Positions 8,754 to 18,024 of a stretch of 64,000 nucleotides of DNA are shown here, one piece after another. The DNA is taken from assembly GCF_000202635.1 (NCBI RefSeq), contig NC_015125.1, positions 1,116,001 through 1,180,000 on the forward strand, given 5' to 3'. The notes under the pieces were generated by a model that ran no database searches, was not told where the DNA came from, and was given only the letters and a program-made list of their open reading frames with translations. The translations under genes and the position numbers were made by a program. Source of the DNA: Microbacterium testaceum StLB037. GTDB lineage: Bacteria > Actinomycetota > Actinomycetes > Actinomycetales > Microbacteriaceae. The stretch's first letter is position 1; the number at the start of each line of letters is the position of its first letter.

Positions 8754-9485
8754 TCAGCGCGTCCCGATGATCGCCACCGGCCCGTCGACGGTCACGTCGC
8801 CGCCCGACAGGACGAGGCTCGTGGCCCCGGTGTCGCCGAGATCGCTCACGTCGGCGATGCTGACGCGGGGCGCGATGTCGAGCGTGCACACCTGATCGGC
8901 GGGCGGGGTGGCGAAGCCCACGGCGATCGCGTCCCCCTGGGCCGCCACCGTCTCGACCACGGGCGGACAGCTCGAGCTGCCGTAGGTCAGGATCGCGACG
9001 AACGAGTCACCGACCCAGCCCGCGCTCGGGGCGAAGTCGGTCGCGGTCGGGGGCTCGACGGCATCCGTCAGGCCCGGCAGAGTCGTCTCTCCCGTCACCA
9101 CACCCGTCACCGAGATCCGGAGCTCCTTGGTCGAATCCAGCCCCTCGGGCAGCGGGACGAGAGTCGGGCGGGGAACCATATCGCGAGTGCACGTCGTGCC
9201 CGGCCGATCGGTCAGGTCCACCGTGACCACTCCATCGGCGACCGTCGGCACGTCCGTCGACCGCGGCGCGCACGAGGAACTCCCCCACGTGACCAGGGCG
9301 ATCGAGCGGCCGCCGTTGAGCCACCCGGCTTCGACCGGGGACGGCTCGGCCGAGGCCGTGGCATCCGGTTGCGTGGGGGGAGCCGAAGACGGCGCCGAGG
9401 CCGCACCGGAGGCGCACCCGGTCGCGGCGCCCAGGACGATCAGACCGGCTCCGAAGAGCCCGAGAAGCGAGAGACGACGAGACAT
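8754..9485 (-). CDS. Lipoprotein with an internally duplicated domain
   Basis: A 243-aa lipoprotein. The signal peptide ends at a lipobox (LGAATGC, Cys about residue 23), then a short Ala/Pro/Ser linker. Two related halves follow. Each begins GW(L/V)(N/G)(G/D)...TW/TYGSSSC(A/P)P, and each later has a (T)C(T)xDxxPR segment, so each half has one conserved Cys pair. The family is common in Microbacteriaceae but has no known function. Start ATG 9485 is preferred because GGAGG precedes it and the signal peptide then begins correctly. Confidence 0.78.
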   Translation of the reverse strand: MSRRLSLLGLFGAGLIVLGAATGCASGAASAPSSAPPTQPDATASAEPSPVEAGWLNGGRSIALVTWGSSSCAPRSTDVPTVADGVVTVDLTDRPGTTCTRDMVPRPTLVPLPEGLDSTKELRISVTGVVTGETTLPGLTDAVEPPTATDFAPSAGWVGDSFVAILTYGSSSCPPVVETVAAQGDAIAVGFATPPADQVCTLDIAPRVSIADVSDLGDTGATSLVLSGGDVTVDGPVAIIGTR

Positions 9486-9575
9486 GAGACCTCCGGGGGC
9501 GAGTTGTCGTCGCCCCATGGTGGCCCAGAATCCTGGATGCCAGCGGCGAACGCCGCGGGCGATCTCCCGCGCGGG

Positions 9576-11042
9576 CTACTGCAGCGCCGAAGTGAGGCGG
9601 GCCAGATTGTCGAGGATGGTCGACCGCAGCGGTTGCTGCTGCCATTCCTCGGCGGTGAGTTCGCGGCTGAGGCCGCGGTAGACGTCTTCGACCGCGCGCA
9701 TGTCGCGGACGAACTCCTGACCGCGGACGAGCATCGACACCTCGAGGTTCAGACCGAACGAGCGCATGTCCATGTTGCTCGACCCGATCACGGCCACTTC
9801 GTCGTCGATCGTCACGCTCTTGCTGTGGAGGATGAACGGCTTGCGGTACATCCAGATCACGACGCCGGCCCGCAGGAGCGTCTCGTAGTAGCTGCGCTGC
9901 GCGTGATACACCATCGCCTGGTCTCCCTCTTCGGAGACGAAGAGCTCGACGTGCACGCCCCGCTGGCACGCGGTGGTGATCGCGAGCAGCAGCGCCTCGT
10001 CGGGGACGAAGTAGGGGCTCACGATGATGATGCGCTCGCGCGCGGCGAACAGCAGCCCGAGGAAGAGCTTGAGGTTGTTCTGGAAGTCGAATCCAGGGCC
10101 GGAGGGGACGATCTGGCAGTCGAGTTCGCCCGGGCCGGTCGTGACGCTGAAGAGATCGATCTCGTCGCGCAGCGTCTCATCGGTCTCGCTGTACCAGTCG
10201 GAGAGGAAGACGGCGTTGATGCTCGCGACGACCGGGCCCTCGACGCGCACCATGAGGTCGACCCAGTGCAGGCCGCGCCGGATGTTCTTGCGGAGGTTGT
10301 ACGAGGAGTCGGTCACGTTCTGCGAGCCCATGTAGGCGACGTCGCCGTCGATCACGAGGAGCTTGCGGTGGTTGCGCAGATCGGGGCGCTGCCAGCGACC
10401 GCGAAGCGGCTGAACCGGGAGCATCAGATGCCAGTGCGCTCCCATCGCGTCGAGTCGGCGGAGGGTTCTCTTGTAGAACGGCTTGCCGCGGTTCGCCCAG
10501 TGATCCAGCAGCACGCGCACGACCACGCCGCGCTCGGCGGCCTCTTCGAGGGCGCGGAAGAAGTTGTCGGTCGAGTCGTCGGACTGCAGGATGTAGAACT
10601 CGACGTGCACGTAGCGCCGCGCCTGCCGGATGGCCTCGGCCATGGCATCCAGGCTCTGCTGATAGTCGGAGATCAACGTCGCGGCGTTGTCTCCCGCGAT
10701 GGGCATGGCGCCGAGATTCCGGTTCAACTGCACGAGAGCGCGGAACCAGTGCGGGGCGTTGGGTCGCAGGGTGCCGAACTCGAGGGAGGCACTCGTGTCG
10801 TGGATGTACTCGTTGATGGCGGCCTGCTTGCGGCGGCGACGACGCGGCAGGCGGGGGTTTCCGATGAGCAGGAACAGGAACACGCCGACGAACGGGATGA
10901 AGTAGATGGCGAGCAACCATGCCATCGCGGCGGTGGGACGCCGGTTGCGGGGGACGACGATGATCGCGGCGATGCGCACGACCAGGTCGATCACGAAGAA
11001 GGCGATGACGAGCCAGCTCGCTTCGAACGTGGCGTCGATCAC
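9576..11042 (-). CDS. cls: Cardiolipin synthase (phospholipase D superfamily)
   Basis: A 488-aa membrane enzyme that would condense phosphatidylglycerol (or CDP-diacylglycerol plus PG) to cardiolipin. Two N-terminal helices (about 8-30 and 40-62) precede two PLD domains with complete HKD motifs: HRKLLVIDGDVAYMGSQN (about 225) and HSKSVTIDDEVAVIGSSN (about 405). The start is GTG with AGGAGG 5 nt upstream. It is encoded alone. Confidence 0.93.
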   Translation of the reverse strand: MIDATFEASWLVIAFFVIDLVVRIAAIIVVPRNRRPTAAMAWLLAIYFIPFVGVFLFLLIGNPRLPRRRRRKQAAINEYIHDTSASLEFGTLRPNAPHWFRALVQLNRNLGAMPIAGDNAATLISDYQQSLDAMAEAIRQARRYVHVEFYILQSDDSTDNFFRALEEAAERGVVVRVLLDHWANRGKPFYKRTLRRLDAMGAHWHLMLPVQPLRGRWQRPDLRNHRKLLVIDGDVAYMGSQNVTDSSYNLRKNIRRGLHWVDLMVRVEGPVVASINAVFLSDWYSETDETLRDEIDLFSVTTGPGELDCQIVPSGPGFDFQNNLKLFLGLLFAARERIIIVSPYFVPDEALLLAITTACQRGVHVELFVSEEGDQAMVYHAQRSYYETLLRAGVVIWMYRKPFILHSKSVTIDDEVAVIGSSNMDMRSFGLNLEVSMLVRGQEFVRDMRAVEDVYRGLSRELTAEEWQQQPLRSTILDNLARLTSALQ

Positions 11043-11123
11043 GGGTCCTCCTGGGCGGGTTGTCCCCTCAGCGTAGTGAGTACCCCCGACACGCGACGGG
11101 ACCGACGTCAGCGGACGGCGTGG

Positions 11124-11315
11124 TTACTGGGCGGCGCTGTCGCCGGCTACGGGAGGAAGACCACGCTTCGCGCGCTCCTGCGCCTCGATGCGCGCGTACG
11201 CCTTGCGCTCCGTGCGATCCATGCGGATGGCCCCACGCAGGATCAGGAAGAACGTCACCGACACGACGATGGTCGGCAGAATCGCCCACAACACCGGCAG
11301 CCAGGAACTCTCCAT
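11124..11315 (-). CDS. Small single-pass membrane protein
   Basis: A 63-aa protein with one hydrophobic helix (WLPVLWAILPTIVVSVTFFL, about residues 5-24) followed by a basic amphipathic tail (RMDRTERKAYARIEAQERAKRG). Small proteins of this form are widespread in Micrococcales next to cls or DUF4192 genes. GAGGG precedes the ATG. No function is known. Confidence 0.65.
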   Translation of the reverse strand: MESSWLPVLWAILPTIVVSVTFFLILRGAIRMDRTERKAYARIEAQERAKRGLPPVAGDSAAQ

Positions 11316-11447
11316 CCCTCAAGGATACCCGCGGCATGACGACCTCCGGCCCGGGCTCCTTCTGCACCGCGGCGATCTTGTCGGGTCCCTCCCCATTTCG
11401 TCCCCGGCGGCGCTCGCGCGAACCGCGAATCCACGACGCTCGTCGTC

Positions 11448-12563
11448 ATGTCCACGGTCATCCGCGTCTCCTCGCCCCTGTCCCTTCTCTCTCTCGTCCC
11501 GCGACTTCTCGACTGCACGCCGCGCCGCAGCCTCGTCCTGGTCCCGTTCGCGGGATCCCGATCGCTCGCCGCTTTGCGCGTCGATCTCCCCGCTGACGAC
11601 AATCCCGATCTCCCCCGCATCGCATCGACCCTCATCGGCATGGCCTGCAAAGTCCCCCTGACGGATGCCGTGACGGTCGTGATCTACACCGACGACGCCG
11701 TGGCCGACCGAGGCTCACTCCCCCACGACGCGCTCGTCGACGCCGTCCTGGAGCGCGCACACATCTGCGGACTCCGGGTGATCGAGGCGCTCGTCGTGGG
11801 GGCGGACGGATGGGGCAGCTACCAGGATCCGTCCGTCGGCGGCGAGCACGGGCTCGACGAGATCACGGCCGCGGGCCCGGATCTCCCCGAGTCCTTCCCC
11901 GAGCACGATCAGATCGGTGCGGCTGCGTTGCCCGCCGTCGACCTCGCCGAGAAAGAACGGATGGGGCGCGCCCTCGAGGACGTCGATCTCCTGCTCGACG
12001 TCCCACGACGGCGGAACAGCCTGAGCGTGTCGCGACGTCGTTCCGCGGAGGCGATCCTCGACGAGCTCGCCGACCCGCCCGCTCTGTTCGAGAGCGTCCT
12101 CGAGCCGATCACCGACACCGACGGTCGTCACCGACTCGCCAGCCTCGCCTACGCGCTCGAACGACCCCTGTTGCGCGACGTCGCGCTGATGCAGTGGGCC
12201 GGCGACATCACCACGGGAGATGCCGCGTTCCACGCGCAGACGCGGTTCCCCGACGGCGAGGGGTATCCCGAAGACATCGCCCGTCCGATGTGGGGAGAGG
12301 GTGCGAACCCCGACCTCGACCGACTCCTCGTCGCCCTGGATCGCTGCCGCCGGGTCGCCGCGACCGCGCCACGCGCACGCCGGCCCGGTGCTCTCGCCGC
12401 CTGCGCATGGCTCGCCTGGGCGACCGGGCGCTCCACGCACGCAGCTTTCTACGCGGAAACCGCCCTCGAGATCGACCCCGCGCACGGGCTCAGCGGGATC
12501 GTGCTCACCCTCGCCGACCACGGCCGGCTTCCGGAATGGCTGTTCGAGCGTGCCCCGCGCTGA
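11448..12563 (+). CDS. DUF4192 family protein
   Basis: A 371-aa protein matching the actinobacterial DUF4192 family. The N-terminal pattern VSSPLSLLSLVPRLLDCTPRRSLVLVPF, followed by VTVVIYTD and the segment LVVGADGWGSYQDP, is typical. The C-terminal half is helical (LAACAWLAWATGRSTHAAFYAE), resembling tetratricopeptide-like packing. It is soluble and of unknown function. It converges on lysS with 13 nt between stops, leaving no room for a hairpin. Confidence 0.85.
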   Translation: MSTVIRVSSPLSLLSLVPRLLDCTPRRSLVLVPFAGSRSLAALRVDLPADDNPDLPRIASTLIGMACKVPLTDAVTVVIYTDDAVADRGSLPHDALVDAVLERAHICGLRVIEALVVGADGWGSYQDPSVGGEHGLDEITAAGPDLPESFPEHDQIGAAALPAVDLAEKERMGRALEDVDLLLDVPRRRNSLSVSRRRSAEAILDELADPPALFESVLEPITDTDGRHRLASLAYALERPLLRDVALMQWAGDITTGDAAFHAQTRFPDGEGYPEDIARPMWGEGANPDLDRLLVALDRCRRVAATAPRARRPGALAACAWLAWATGRSTHAAFYAETALEIDPAHGLSGIVLTLADHGRLPEWLFERAPR

Positions 12564-12576
12564 GCGCGGGCCCGCC

Positions 12577-14097
12577 TCACTTGACCAGCGGGAAGAGGAT
12601 GGTCTCGCGGATGCCGAGACCCGTGATCGCCATGAGCAGGCGGTCGATGCCCATCCCCATGCCCCCGGTGGGCGGCATGCCGTGCTCGAGGGCGCGGAGG
12701 AACTCCTCATCGATCGACATCGCCTCGACGTCACCGCGCGCGGCGAGAGTGGCCTGTTCGACGAAGCGCTCGCGCTGGATCACGGGGTCGACCAGCTCGG
12801 AGTAGCCGGTCGCGAGTTCGAAGCCGCGCACGTACAGGTCCCACTTCTCGACCACGCCGGGGATCGACCGGTGCTCGCGCACCAGCGGACTGGTGTCGAC
12901 GGGGAAGTCCATCACGAACGTGGGACGGGTCAGACCGCCCTTGACGAAGTGCTCCCACAGCTCTTCGACCCACTTGCCGTGCGTCTCGTGGGCGGGGGCC
13001 TCGACGCCCGCTTCCGCGCCGAACGCGCGAAGCTCGTCGACGGCGGTCTGCGGGGTGATCGTCCGGCCCGACGCCTCCGAGAGCGAGACGTACATCGAGA
13101 TTCGGTCCCAGTCACCGCCGAGGTCGTACTCGGTCCCGTCCGCCCAGGTGACGGTGGTCGAACCGGCGACCGCGACGGCGGCGTTCTGGATGAGCGTCTG
13201 GGTCAGATCAGCGATGCCGTTGTAATCCGTGTAGGCCTGATAGGCCTCGAGCATCGCGAACTCCGGGCTGTGCGTGGAATCGGCACCCTCGTTGCGGAAA
13301 TTGCGGTTGATCTCGTACACCCGGTCGATGCCGCCGACCACGGCCCGCTTGAGGAACAGCTCGGGTGCGATGCGGAGGTAGAGCTCGGCGTCGAAGGCGT
13401 TCGAGTGCGTCACGAACGGACGTGCGCTCGCGCCGCCATGCTGAACCTGCAGCATCGGGGTCTCGACCTCGACGAAGTCGCGCTCGGTGAACGTGCGGCG
13501 CAGACTCGCGTTGACCTTCGCGCGGGCGAGCACGGTCTCCCGCGCGCGGTCCCGCACGATGAGGTCCAGGAAGCGGCTGCGCACGCGACTCTCTTCACTG
13601 AGCTCGCTGTGCAGGTTCGGCAGCGGCAGGACGGCCTTCGCGGCGACCCGCCACTCGGCGACCATGATCGACAACTCGCCACGGCGGCTGGAGATGACCT
13701 CTCCCGAGACGAAGACGTGGTCGCCGAGGTCGACGAGCTCCTTCCACGCCTGGAGCGACTCCTCTCCCACCGCGGCGAGGGACACCATCGCCTGGATGCG
13801 GCTGCCGTCGCCCGCCTGGAGCGACGCGAAACAGAGCTTGCCGGTGTTTCGGCTGAACACCACTCGTCCGGCCACGCCCGCCGTGACGCCGGTCTCGGCC
13901 CCCGCCTCGAGGTCGCCGAAACGCTCGCGCAGCGCCGGGATCGTGTCCGTCACGGGCACCACGACCGGGTAGGGACCGCCCGCGGCGTCGGTCCGCTCAG
14001 CGAGGAGGCGTTCCCGCTTACCGAGGCGGACGGCCTTCTGCTCGAAGACGTCTTCTTCGGTGGGTTCGGCGGCGTCGTTCGCGGGCGCGTCGGTCAT
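12577..14097 (-). CDS. lysS: Lysyl-tRNA synthetase, class II
   Basis: A 506-aa class II enzyme. An OB-fold anticodon-binding domain occupies about residues 60-170 and the catalytic core follows. Motif 2 is FRNEGADSTHSPEFAMLEAY and motif 3 is GMGMGIDRLLMAITG near the C-terminus. VETPMLQ and PFVTHSNAFD are also typical of LysRS. ATG 14097 is preferred over the longer frame because GAGGAG precedes it. It is last in the folate/pantothenate cluster. PanD and CoaX, which often lie between panC and lysS in actinobacteria, are absent. Confidence 0.96.
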   Translation of the reverse strand: MTDAPANDAAEPTEEDVFEQKAVRLGKRERLLAERTDAAGGPYPVVVPVTDTIPALRERFGDLEAGAETGVTAGVAGRVVFSRNTGKLCFASLQAGDGSRIQAMVSLAAVGEESLQAWKELVDLGDHVFVSGEVISSRRGELSIMVAEWRVAAKAVLPLPNLHSELSEESRVRSRFLDLIVRDRARETVLARAKVNASLRRTFTERDFVEVETPMLQVQHGGASARPFVTHSNAFDAELYLRIAPELFLKRAVVGGIDRVYEINRNFRNEGADSTHSPEFAMLEAYQAYTDYNGIADLTQTLIQNAAVAVAGSTTVTWADGTEYDLGGDWDRISMYVSLSEASGRTITPQTAVDELRAFGAEAGVEAPAHETHGKWVEELWEHFVKGGLTRPTFVMDFPVDTSPLVREHRSIPGVVEKWDLYVRGFELATGYSELVDPVIQRERFVEQATLAARGDVEAMSIDEEFLRALEHGMPPTGGMGMGIDRLLMAITGLGIRETILFPLVK

Positions 14098-14196
14098 CGT
14101 GAGAGCTCCTCGGGGTCTCACCCAGTCTATTCGCCGGGCACCGGGTGCCCGTGGCCCCCGCCCTCCCGCGCGGCCGGGTTGACCGGGCGAGTCCCC

Positions 14197-15051
14197 TCAG
14201 CGCAGCGAGATCTCCGCGTTGTCGATGAAGCGATGACCCCCGACGGTCGCGGCGATGAGCGCCAGCGCGCGACCGCGGTGACCCTCCTCGACCGGGAGGA
14301 ACGTCGCCGGGTCGACGACGGTGAGGTACTCCAGCGCGATGCGCTGCTCTCCCATCAACGAAGACTGCGCCGCCGCGATGCACGCGTCGACGCCGAGGTC
14401 GGCGTTGGAGGCGGCCGCTTCGAGGGCCCGCGGAAGCTTCGCCGCCGCCCGACGGTCGGCATCGTCGAGAAGGGCGACGCGGCTCGACACGGGCAGACCG
14501 TCCTCGGCGCGCACCGTGGGCACGACCACCGTGTCGATCGCGAAGTCGAGATCGCGGATCATCCGGCGGACGAGGAACACCCGCTGCAGGTCGCGTTCCC
14601 CGTAGATCGCGACGTCCGGGCGCACGAGGTGGAAGAGCTTCGCCTCGACCGTCAGCACCCCGTCGAAGTAGAAGGGGCGGGATCGTCCCTCGTAGCGGAA
14701 CCCGAGGTCTCCCGCCGCGACGCGCGTCGTCGCGGTGCCGGCCGGCAAGAAATCGGCCGCCGTAGGGGCGAAGACGACGTCGACGCCCAGGTCGGTCAGC
14801 AGGTCGGCATCCGCTTCCGGAGAGCGCGGGTAAGCGGCGGTGTCTTCGGCGGTACGGAACCGCAGCGGGTTCACGAAGGTCGAGACCACGACGATGTCCG
14901 CGTGCCGACGTGCTTCCCGGATGAGGTCGACGTGCCCCTCGTGAAGGGCGCCGAGAGTCGAGACGAGGGCGACGCGGGTCACGCTCTCGGAGGAGTCGGC
15001 GCTGCGCACCTCCGCCAAACGGGAGCGCAGATCGTCGATGGTGCGGATCAT
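14197..15051 (-). CDS. panC: Pantoate-beta-alanine ligase, divergent
   Basis: A 284-aa enzyme that would form pantothenate from pantoate, beta-alanine and ATP. Nucleotidyltransferase motifs are recognisable (STLGALHEGHVDLI with the HxGH-type signature, VSTFVNPLRF, KLFHLVRPDVAIYGERDLQR, DGLPVSSR). Several normally conserved residues differ: the usual GEKDxQQ is GERDLQR, GHFxGV is FYFDGV and SSRN is SSRV. It overlaps the DUF2520 gene by 4 nt. Family identity is clear; whether it keeps full activity is open. Confidence 0.85.
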   Translation of the reverse strand: MIRTIDDLRSRLAEVRSADSSESVTRVALVSTLGALHEGHVDLIREARRHADIVVVSTFVNPLRFRTAEDTAAYPRSPEADADLLTDLGVDVVFAPTAADFLPAGTATTRVAAGDLGFRYEGRSRPFYFDGVLTVEAKLFHLVRPDVAIYGERDLQRVFLVRRMIRDLDFAIDTVVVPTVRAEDGLPVSSRVALLDDADRRAAAKLPRALEAAASNADLGVDACIAAAQSSLMGEQRIALEYLTVVDPATFLPVEEGHRGRALALIAATVGGHRFIDNAEISLR

Positions 15052-15776
15052 TCGTTGATCGTAGCGTCCGGCTTCAGCCCCTCCGGTCCGGGCCCGGTGC
15101 TCTCGGCGAGGGCCTGGTCGACGCTCGAGCGGACGAGGGCGGACAGGTACCCGCCGGTGTTCGGGACCCCGACCTGCGAGAGCAGCGCCGCGGATTGCTG
15201 CACGATCGAGCGCGAGAACTCAGTCGCCGTCGCGATGGCCTCGGCGTACGTGCCGCGATCGGCCTCGGCGACGACCACGGGCTCGCACCCGAGCTCGACC
15301 GCCAGCGCCTGCGCGATCGGGAGCACGGGGGCCGGAGCCGTCACGGCCGCGTACGCCTGCGCGAGCTGGTGCAGGTCGAGCGACGACGCGCCGGTGAAGG
15401 TGATCGCGGGGTGGATCGCCAGCGGGATCGCCCCGCTCTTCACCGCCGGGGCGAGGACGCCGACGCCGTACGCCGGGTCCGTGTGCACGACCAGCTGCCC
15501 CGGTTGCCAGGCGCCGAGGTCGGCGAGCCCCGAGACGAGACCTTCGAGTTGGTCGTGCGGGACGGCTACGACGACCAGCTCGCTGCGACGCACGACCTCT
15601 TCGGGCGACAGCACCGGCAGCCCGGGGAGGATGGCCTCGACGCGATCGTCATCGGATCCCGACGTGATCCCGGTGAGCGCGTGGCCCGCTCCCGCCAGCG
15701 CCGATCCGATCACGGGACCCACGCGCCCGGCTCCGATGATTCCGACCCCGAGTCGCCCGTCACGCGTTCCGCTCAT
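15048..15776 (-). CDS. Rossmann-like DUF2520 protein, possible alternative ketopantoate reductase
   Basis: A 242-aa protein with an N-terminal NAD(P)-binding Rossmann fold (GVGIIGAGRVGPVIGSALAGAG, about residues 8-29) and the DUF2520 C-terminal helical domain (HPAITFTG, TEFSRSIVQQSAALL). The gene sits directly upstream of panC in many actinobacteria, for example Rv3603c-Rv3602c in M. tuberculosis. No panE is visible here, so it is a reasonable candidate for ketopantoate reduction, but that is inferred from neighbourhood. The start at ATG 15776 overlaps the upstream stop by 4 nt. A longer in-frame extension is a shadow. Confidence 0.8.
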   Translation of the reverse strand: MSGTRDGRLGVGIIGAGRVGPVIGSALAGAGHALTGITSGSDDDRVEAILPGLPVLSPEEVVRRSELVVVAVPHDQLEGLVSGLADLGAWQPGQLVVHTDPAYGVGVLAPAVKSGAIPLAIHPAITFTGASSLDLHQLAQAYAAVTAPAPVLPIAQALAVELGCEPVVVAEADRGTYAEAIATATEFSRSIVQQSAALLSQVGVPNTGGYLSALVRSSVDQALAESTGPGPEGLKPDATINE

Positions 15777-17341
15777 CCCGCCCACCTGTGGGTCCTGTCC
15801 TCCGCCGCGGCCGCCACGGTCGCCCGCGCGGTGTCTTCCATCAACGTCAACGCCGCATCGCGGTCGAGCACGCCCACCGAGGTCTGCACCGTTCCCGAGA
15901 TCACGTGCGCCCCCAATCTCGCCGTCCGCATCGACCGCGCAAGCGGCCCCTGGTGCAGTCCGACCGACTGCAGTCGCGCGAGCGGGAAGATCGACAGCGA
16001 TCTCCAGATCCATCCCCGCCGGAGGAACAGCGCTTCCGCCGTCAGCAGCGCCCCGTTCCGACGCCACGACAGCGGACGCAGGATCCGCGCCCGACGCGGT
16101 GTCGTCACGTAGGGGTCGTCGGCCACCGGGCCCAGCACACCGTCACGGATGACCTGAGCCCATCCGTCCGACGGGAGGGCGGGCGCGAGGATCCGAAGCA
16201 CCCGCTCGACGTCCTCCGTGGTGCCCACGGGGAGCACGGCGGCGAGCTGATCGGTCGACGAATCGGTGGACGACCGGCCCGAAAGACGGTTGACCGAGAT
16301 GGACCACCACCCGAACGGACGCCACAGCAAAGGCTGCCGCACCTCGATCGCGTGCACGCGACCAGGCGGAACCACCTCGCTGATCGTCGTGAAAAGGCCG
16401 AACGTCAGCCGGACGCCGTCCGGCGTCGGCGCGATCGAGTACCGGAGCCCCCGCGCTATCGAGCGCACGTAGTACGCCCCGTAAGCGAGGAAGGTGGGCA
16501 CCACGGTGAAGAGCAGCCACACCGTCGAGATCGAGGCGGCGACGATGATCGCCGCGACCAGTCCGAGAAGCCAGAGCATCGAGCCGCTCAGGACCCGCGA
16601 GGCGACCAATCTTCCCAGGGGGATGCGCACGATGCTCTCGGGCTCGGCATCGGAGAAGTCCTCCCCCTCGACGAGACCCTGGATGCCGGAACCCACGGCC
16701 TCCGCGGTCGCTCGCACGAACGATCCCCCCGGGACCGCGCCCGGACCCGCCTCGGCGAGACGACGACCGGATGCCAATCGGAGGATGTCACTGCGCAGGG
16801 CGTCGGCGTCCTTGGCGGAGAGGTACTCGAGCTTGACGTTGGCATCCAGCCCCGCACCCACGACCTCGAGCTTCGCCAGCCCGAGCAGCCGCGCGACCAT
16901 CGGCCGCGTGAGATTCACGCCCTGGACCCGGTCGAGGGGCGCGCGACGGTGCGTGCGGAAGAGGACGCCCGACCGCACCTCGACGTCGTCGCCGATGCGC
17001 AGGGTGTGGAACCGCCACGACAGGCGGAAGGCCGCCAGAAGGATCACCAGCACCACGATCACCGCGCCCGCGGCGATGAGGAACAGGTTGTGCGAGAAGA
17101 GAAAGTCGACGGGATCCGGCGGCATCGCCCCCGAGGGGAGATCGGTGAAGATCGGGAAGAAGAGCTCGAAGAGTCGCTCCCGCAGATTCGCGACCAGGAC
17201 GCCGATCATCACGAGGAGGAACAGGCCCCCGCGCAGGAGCGGCGTCAGGGGGTGGAGACGATGCCATTCCCCGTCGCTCATCGGCGATCGAGTGGTGACG
17301 CGTCCCCCCGGTGCGGCGGGTGGCGGGGCGGCGTCGGTCAC
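15773..17341 (-). CDS. Membrane protein with repeated bacterial PH (bPH2/YdbT-like) domains
   Basis: A 522-aa protein. Hydrophobic helix pairs lie near residues 30-48, 70-90, 235-270 and 355-375. Between them are bPH2-type segments that begin with phrases such as LRIGDDVEVRSGVLFRTHRRAPLDRVQGVNLTRPMVARLLGLAKLEVVGAG. The pattern recurs as FTTISEVVPPGRVHAIEVRQPLLWRPFGWWSISV and FPLARLQSVGLHQGPLARSMRTARLGAHVISG, giving three copies. This is the YdbT arrangement. GTG start 17341 overlaps the upstream YdbS-like gene by 4 nt, so the two likely form one complex. Cellular role unknown. Confidence 0.85.
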   Translation of the reverse strand: MTDAAPPPAAPGGRVTTRSPMSDGEWHRLHPLTPLLRGGLFLLVMIGVLVANLRERLFELFFPIFTDLPSGAMPPDPVDFLFSHNLFLIAAGAVIVVLVILLAAFRLSWRFHTLRIGDDVEVRSGVLFRTHRRAPLDRVQGVNLTRPMVARLLGLAKLEVVGAGLDANVKLEYLSAKDADALRSDILRLASGRRLAEAGPGAVPGGSFVRATAEAVGSGIQGLVEGEDFSDAEPESIVRIPLGRLVASRVLSGSMLWLLGLVAAIIVAASISTVWLLFTVVPTFLAYGAYYVRSIARGLRYSIAPTPDGVRLTFGLFTTISEVVPPGRVHAIEVRQPLLWRPFGWWSISVNRLSGRSSTDSSTDQLAAVLPVGTTEDVERVLRILAPALPSDGWAQVIRDGVLGPVADDPYVTTPRRARILRPLSWRRNGALLTAEALFLRRGWIWRSLSIFPLARLQSVGLHQGPLARSMRTARLGAHVISGTVQTSVGVLDRDAALTLMEDTARATVAAAAEDRTHRWAG

Positions 17342-18024
17342 AGTCCGGTCCGACGGGTCTCGGCGACGGCGATGAGGGTGTCACGCAGCTGCTCGGCCGC
17401 CGCCTGGGTGAGGCCGGGGATGGTGACGCCCGTGGACGCCGCGGCCGTGACGAGCTTGAGCTGCGCGATGCCGAAGCCGCGGTCGAGGGGGCCGTGAGTG
17501 ATGTCCACGAGCTGCATGCGGCCATAGGGCACGGCCACCACGCGCTGCCAGAGGATCCCCCGACGGAAGACGAGGTCATCGCGACGCAGCTGGTAGCCGA
17601 ACGACCGCGCCTGGCGCGGGGTGATGATGAGCCCCACGAGGGTGATGACAGCGAGGATTCCCGCCGGGATCCACTGCCACTGCAGGTTCAGGAAGAGCTG
17701 CAGGGCGAGAGCGACCGCGAGGACGAGGAGGAGGAATGCGCCCTGCGAGATCACCTGAACCCGCACGTAGGCGCGGGCCAGCTGATGCCAGGTGCCGTCA
17801 CCGAGCGGCAGGCGCCCCGCACCGCGCGGCTCGAGGATTCGCGGGAACGTGCCCTCGTCGAAGACCGGCGCATCGCGCGACGGCGTCGGCTCGGGTGCCA
17901 CGACCCCGGGCTGCGGCGACGGGTCCGCGCCGACGCGCGGCCACGGGTCCGCGCCGACGCGCTCGCCCGGAGCGGCCTCAGCGGGGAGCGGCGTCCGCTC
18001 CGGGAAGTCCGGGGTGTTCGTCAT
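17338..18024 (-). CDS. PH domain membrane protein (YdbS-like)
   Basis: A 228-aa partner of the following YdbT-like protein. A Pro-rich, poorly ordered N-terminus (about residues 1-75) contains an imperfect repeat (RVGADPWPRVGADPSP). Two helices follow at about 90-125, then one bPH2 domain (FGYQLRRDDLVFRRGILWQRVVAVPYGRMQLVDITHGPLDRGFGIAQLKLVTA). It overlaps the end of the DUF3180 gene by 47 nt, the longest overlap in this cluster, though GAAGGA precedes its ATG. Confidence 0.83.
   Translation of the reverse strand: MTNTPDFPERTPLPAEAAPGERVGADPWPRVGADPSPQPGVVAPEPTPSRDAPVFDEGTFPRILEPRGAGRLPLGDGTWHQLARAYVRVQVISQGAFLLLVLAVALALQLFLNLQWQWIPAGILAVITLVGLIITPRQARSFGYQLRRDDLVFRRGILWQRVVAVPYGRMQLVDITHGPLDRGFGIAQLKLVTAAASTGVTIPGLTQAAAEQLRDTLIAVAETRRTGL

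Noticed and set aside
14134..14150. Short palindrome CGGGCACC/GGGTGCCCG as a lysS promoter operator
   Set aside because: Could equally be a weak panC terminator or chance in GC-rich DNA; not enough to call.
12220..16152. 1310-aa plus-strand open frame spanning lysS to the PH-domain gene
   Set aside because: Shadow of several well-supported minus-strand genes.
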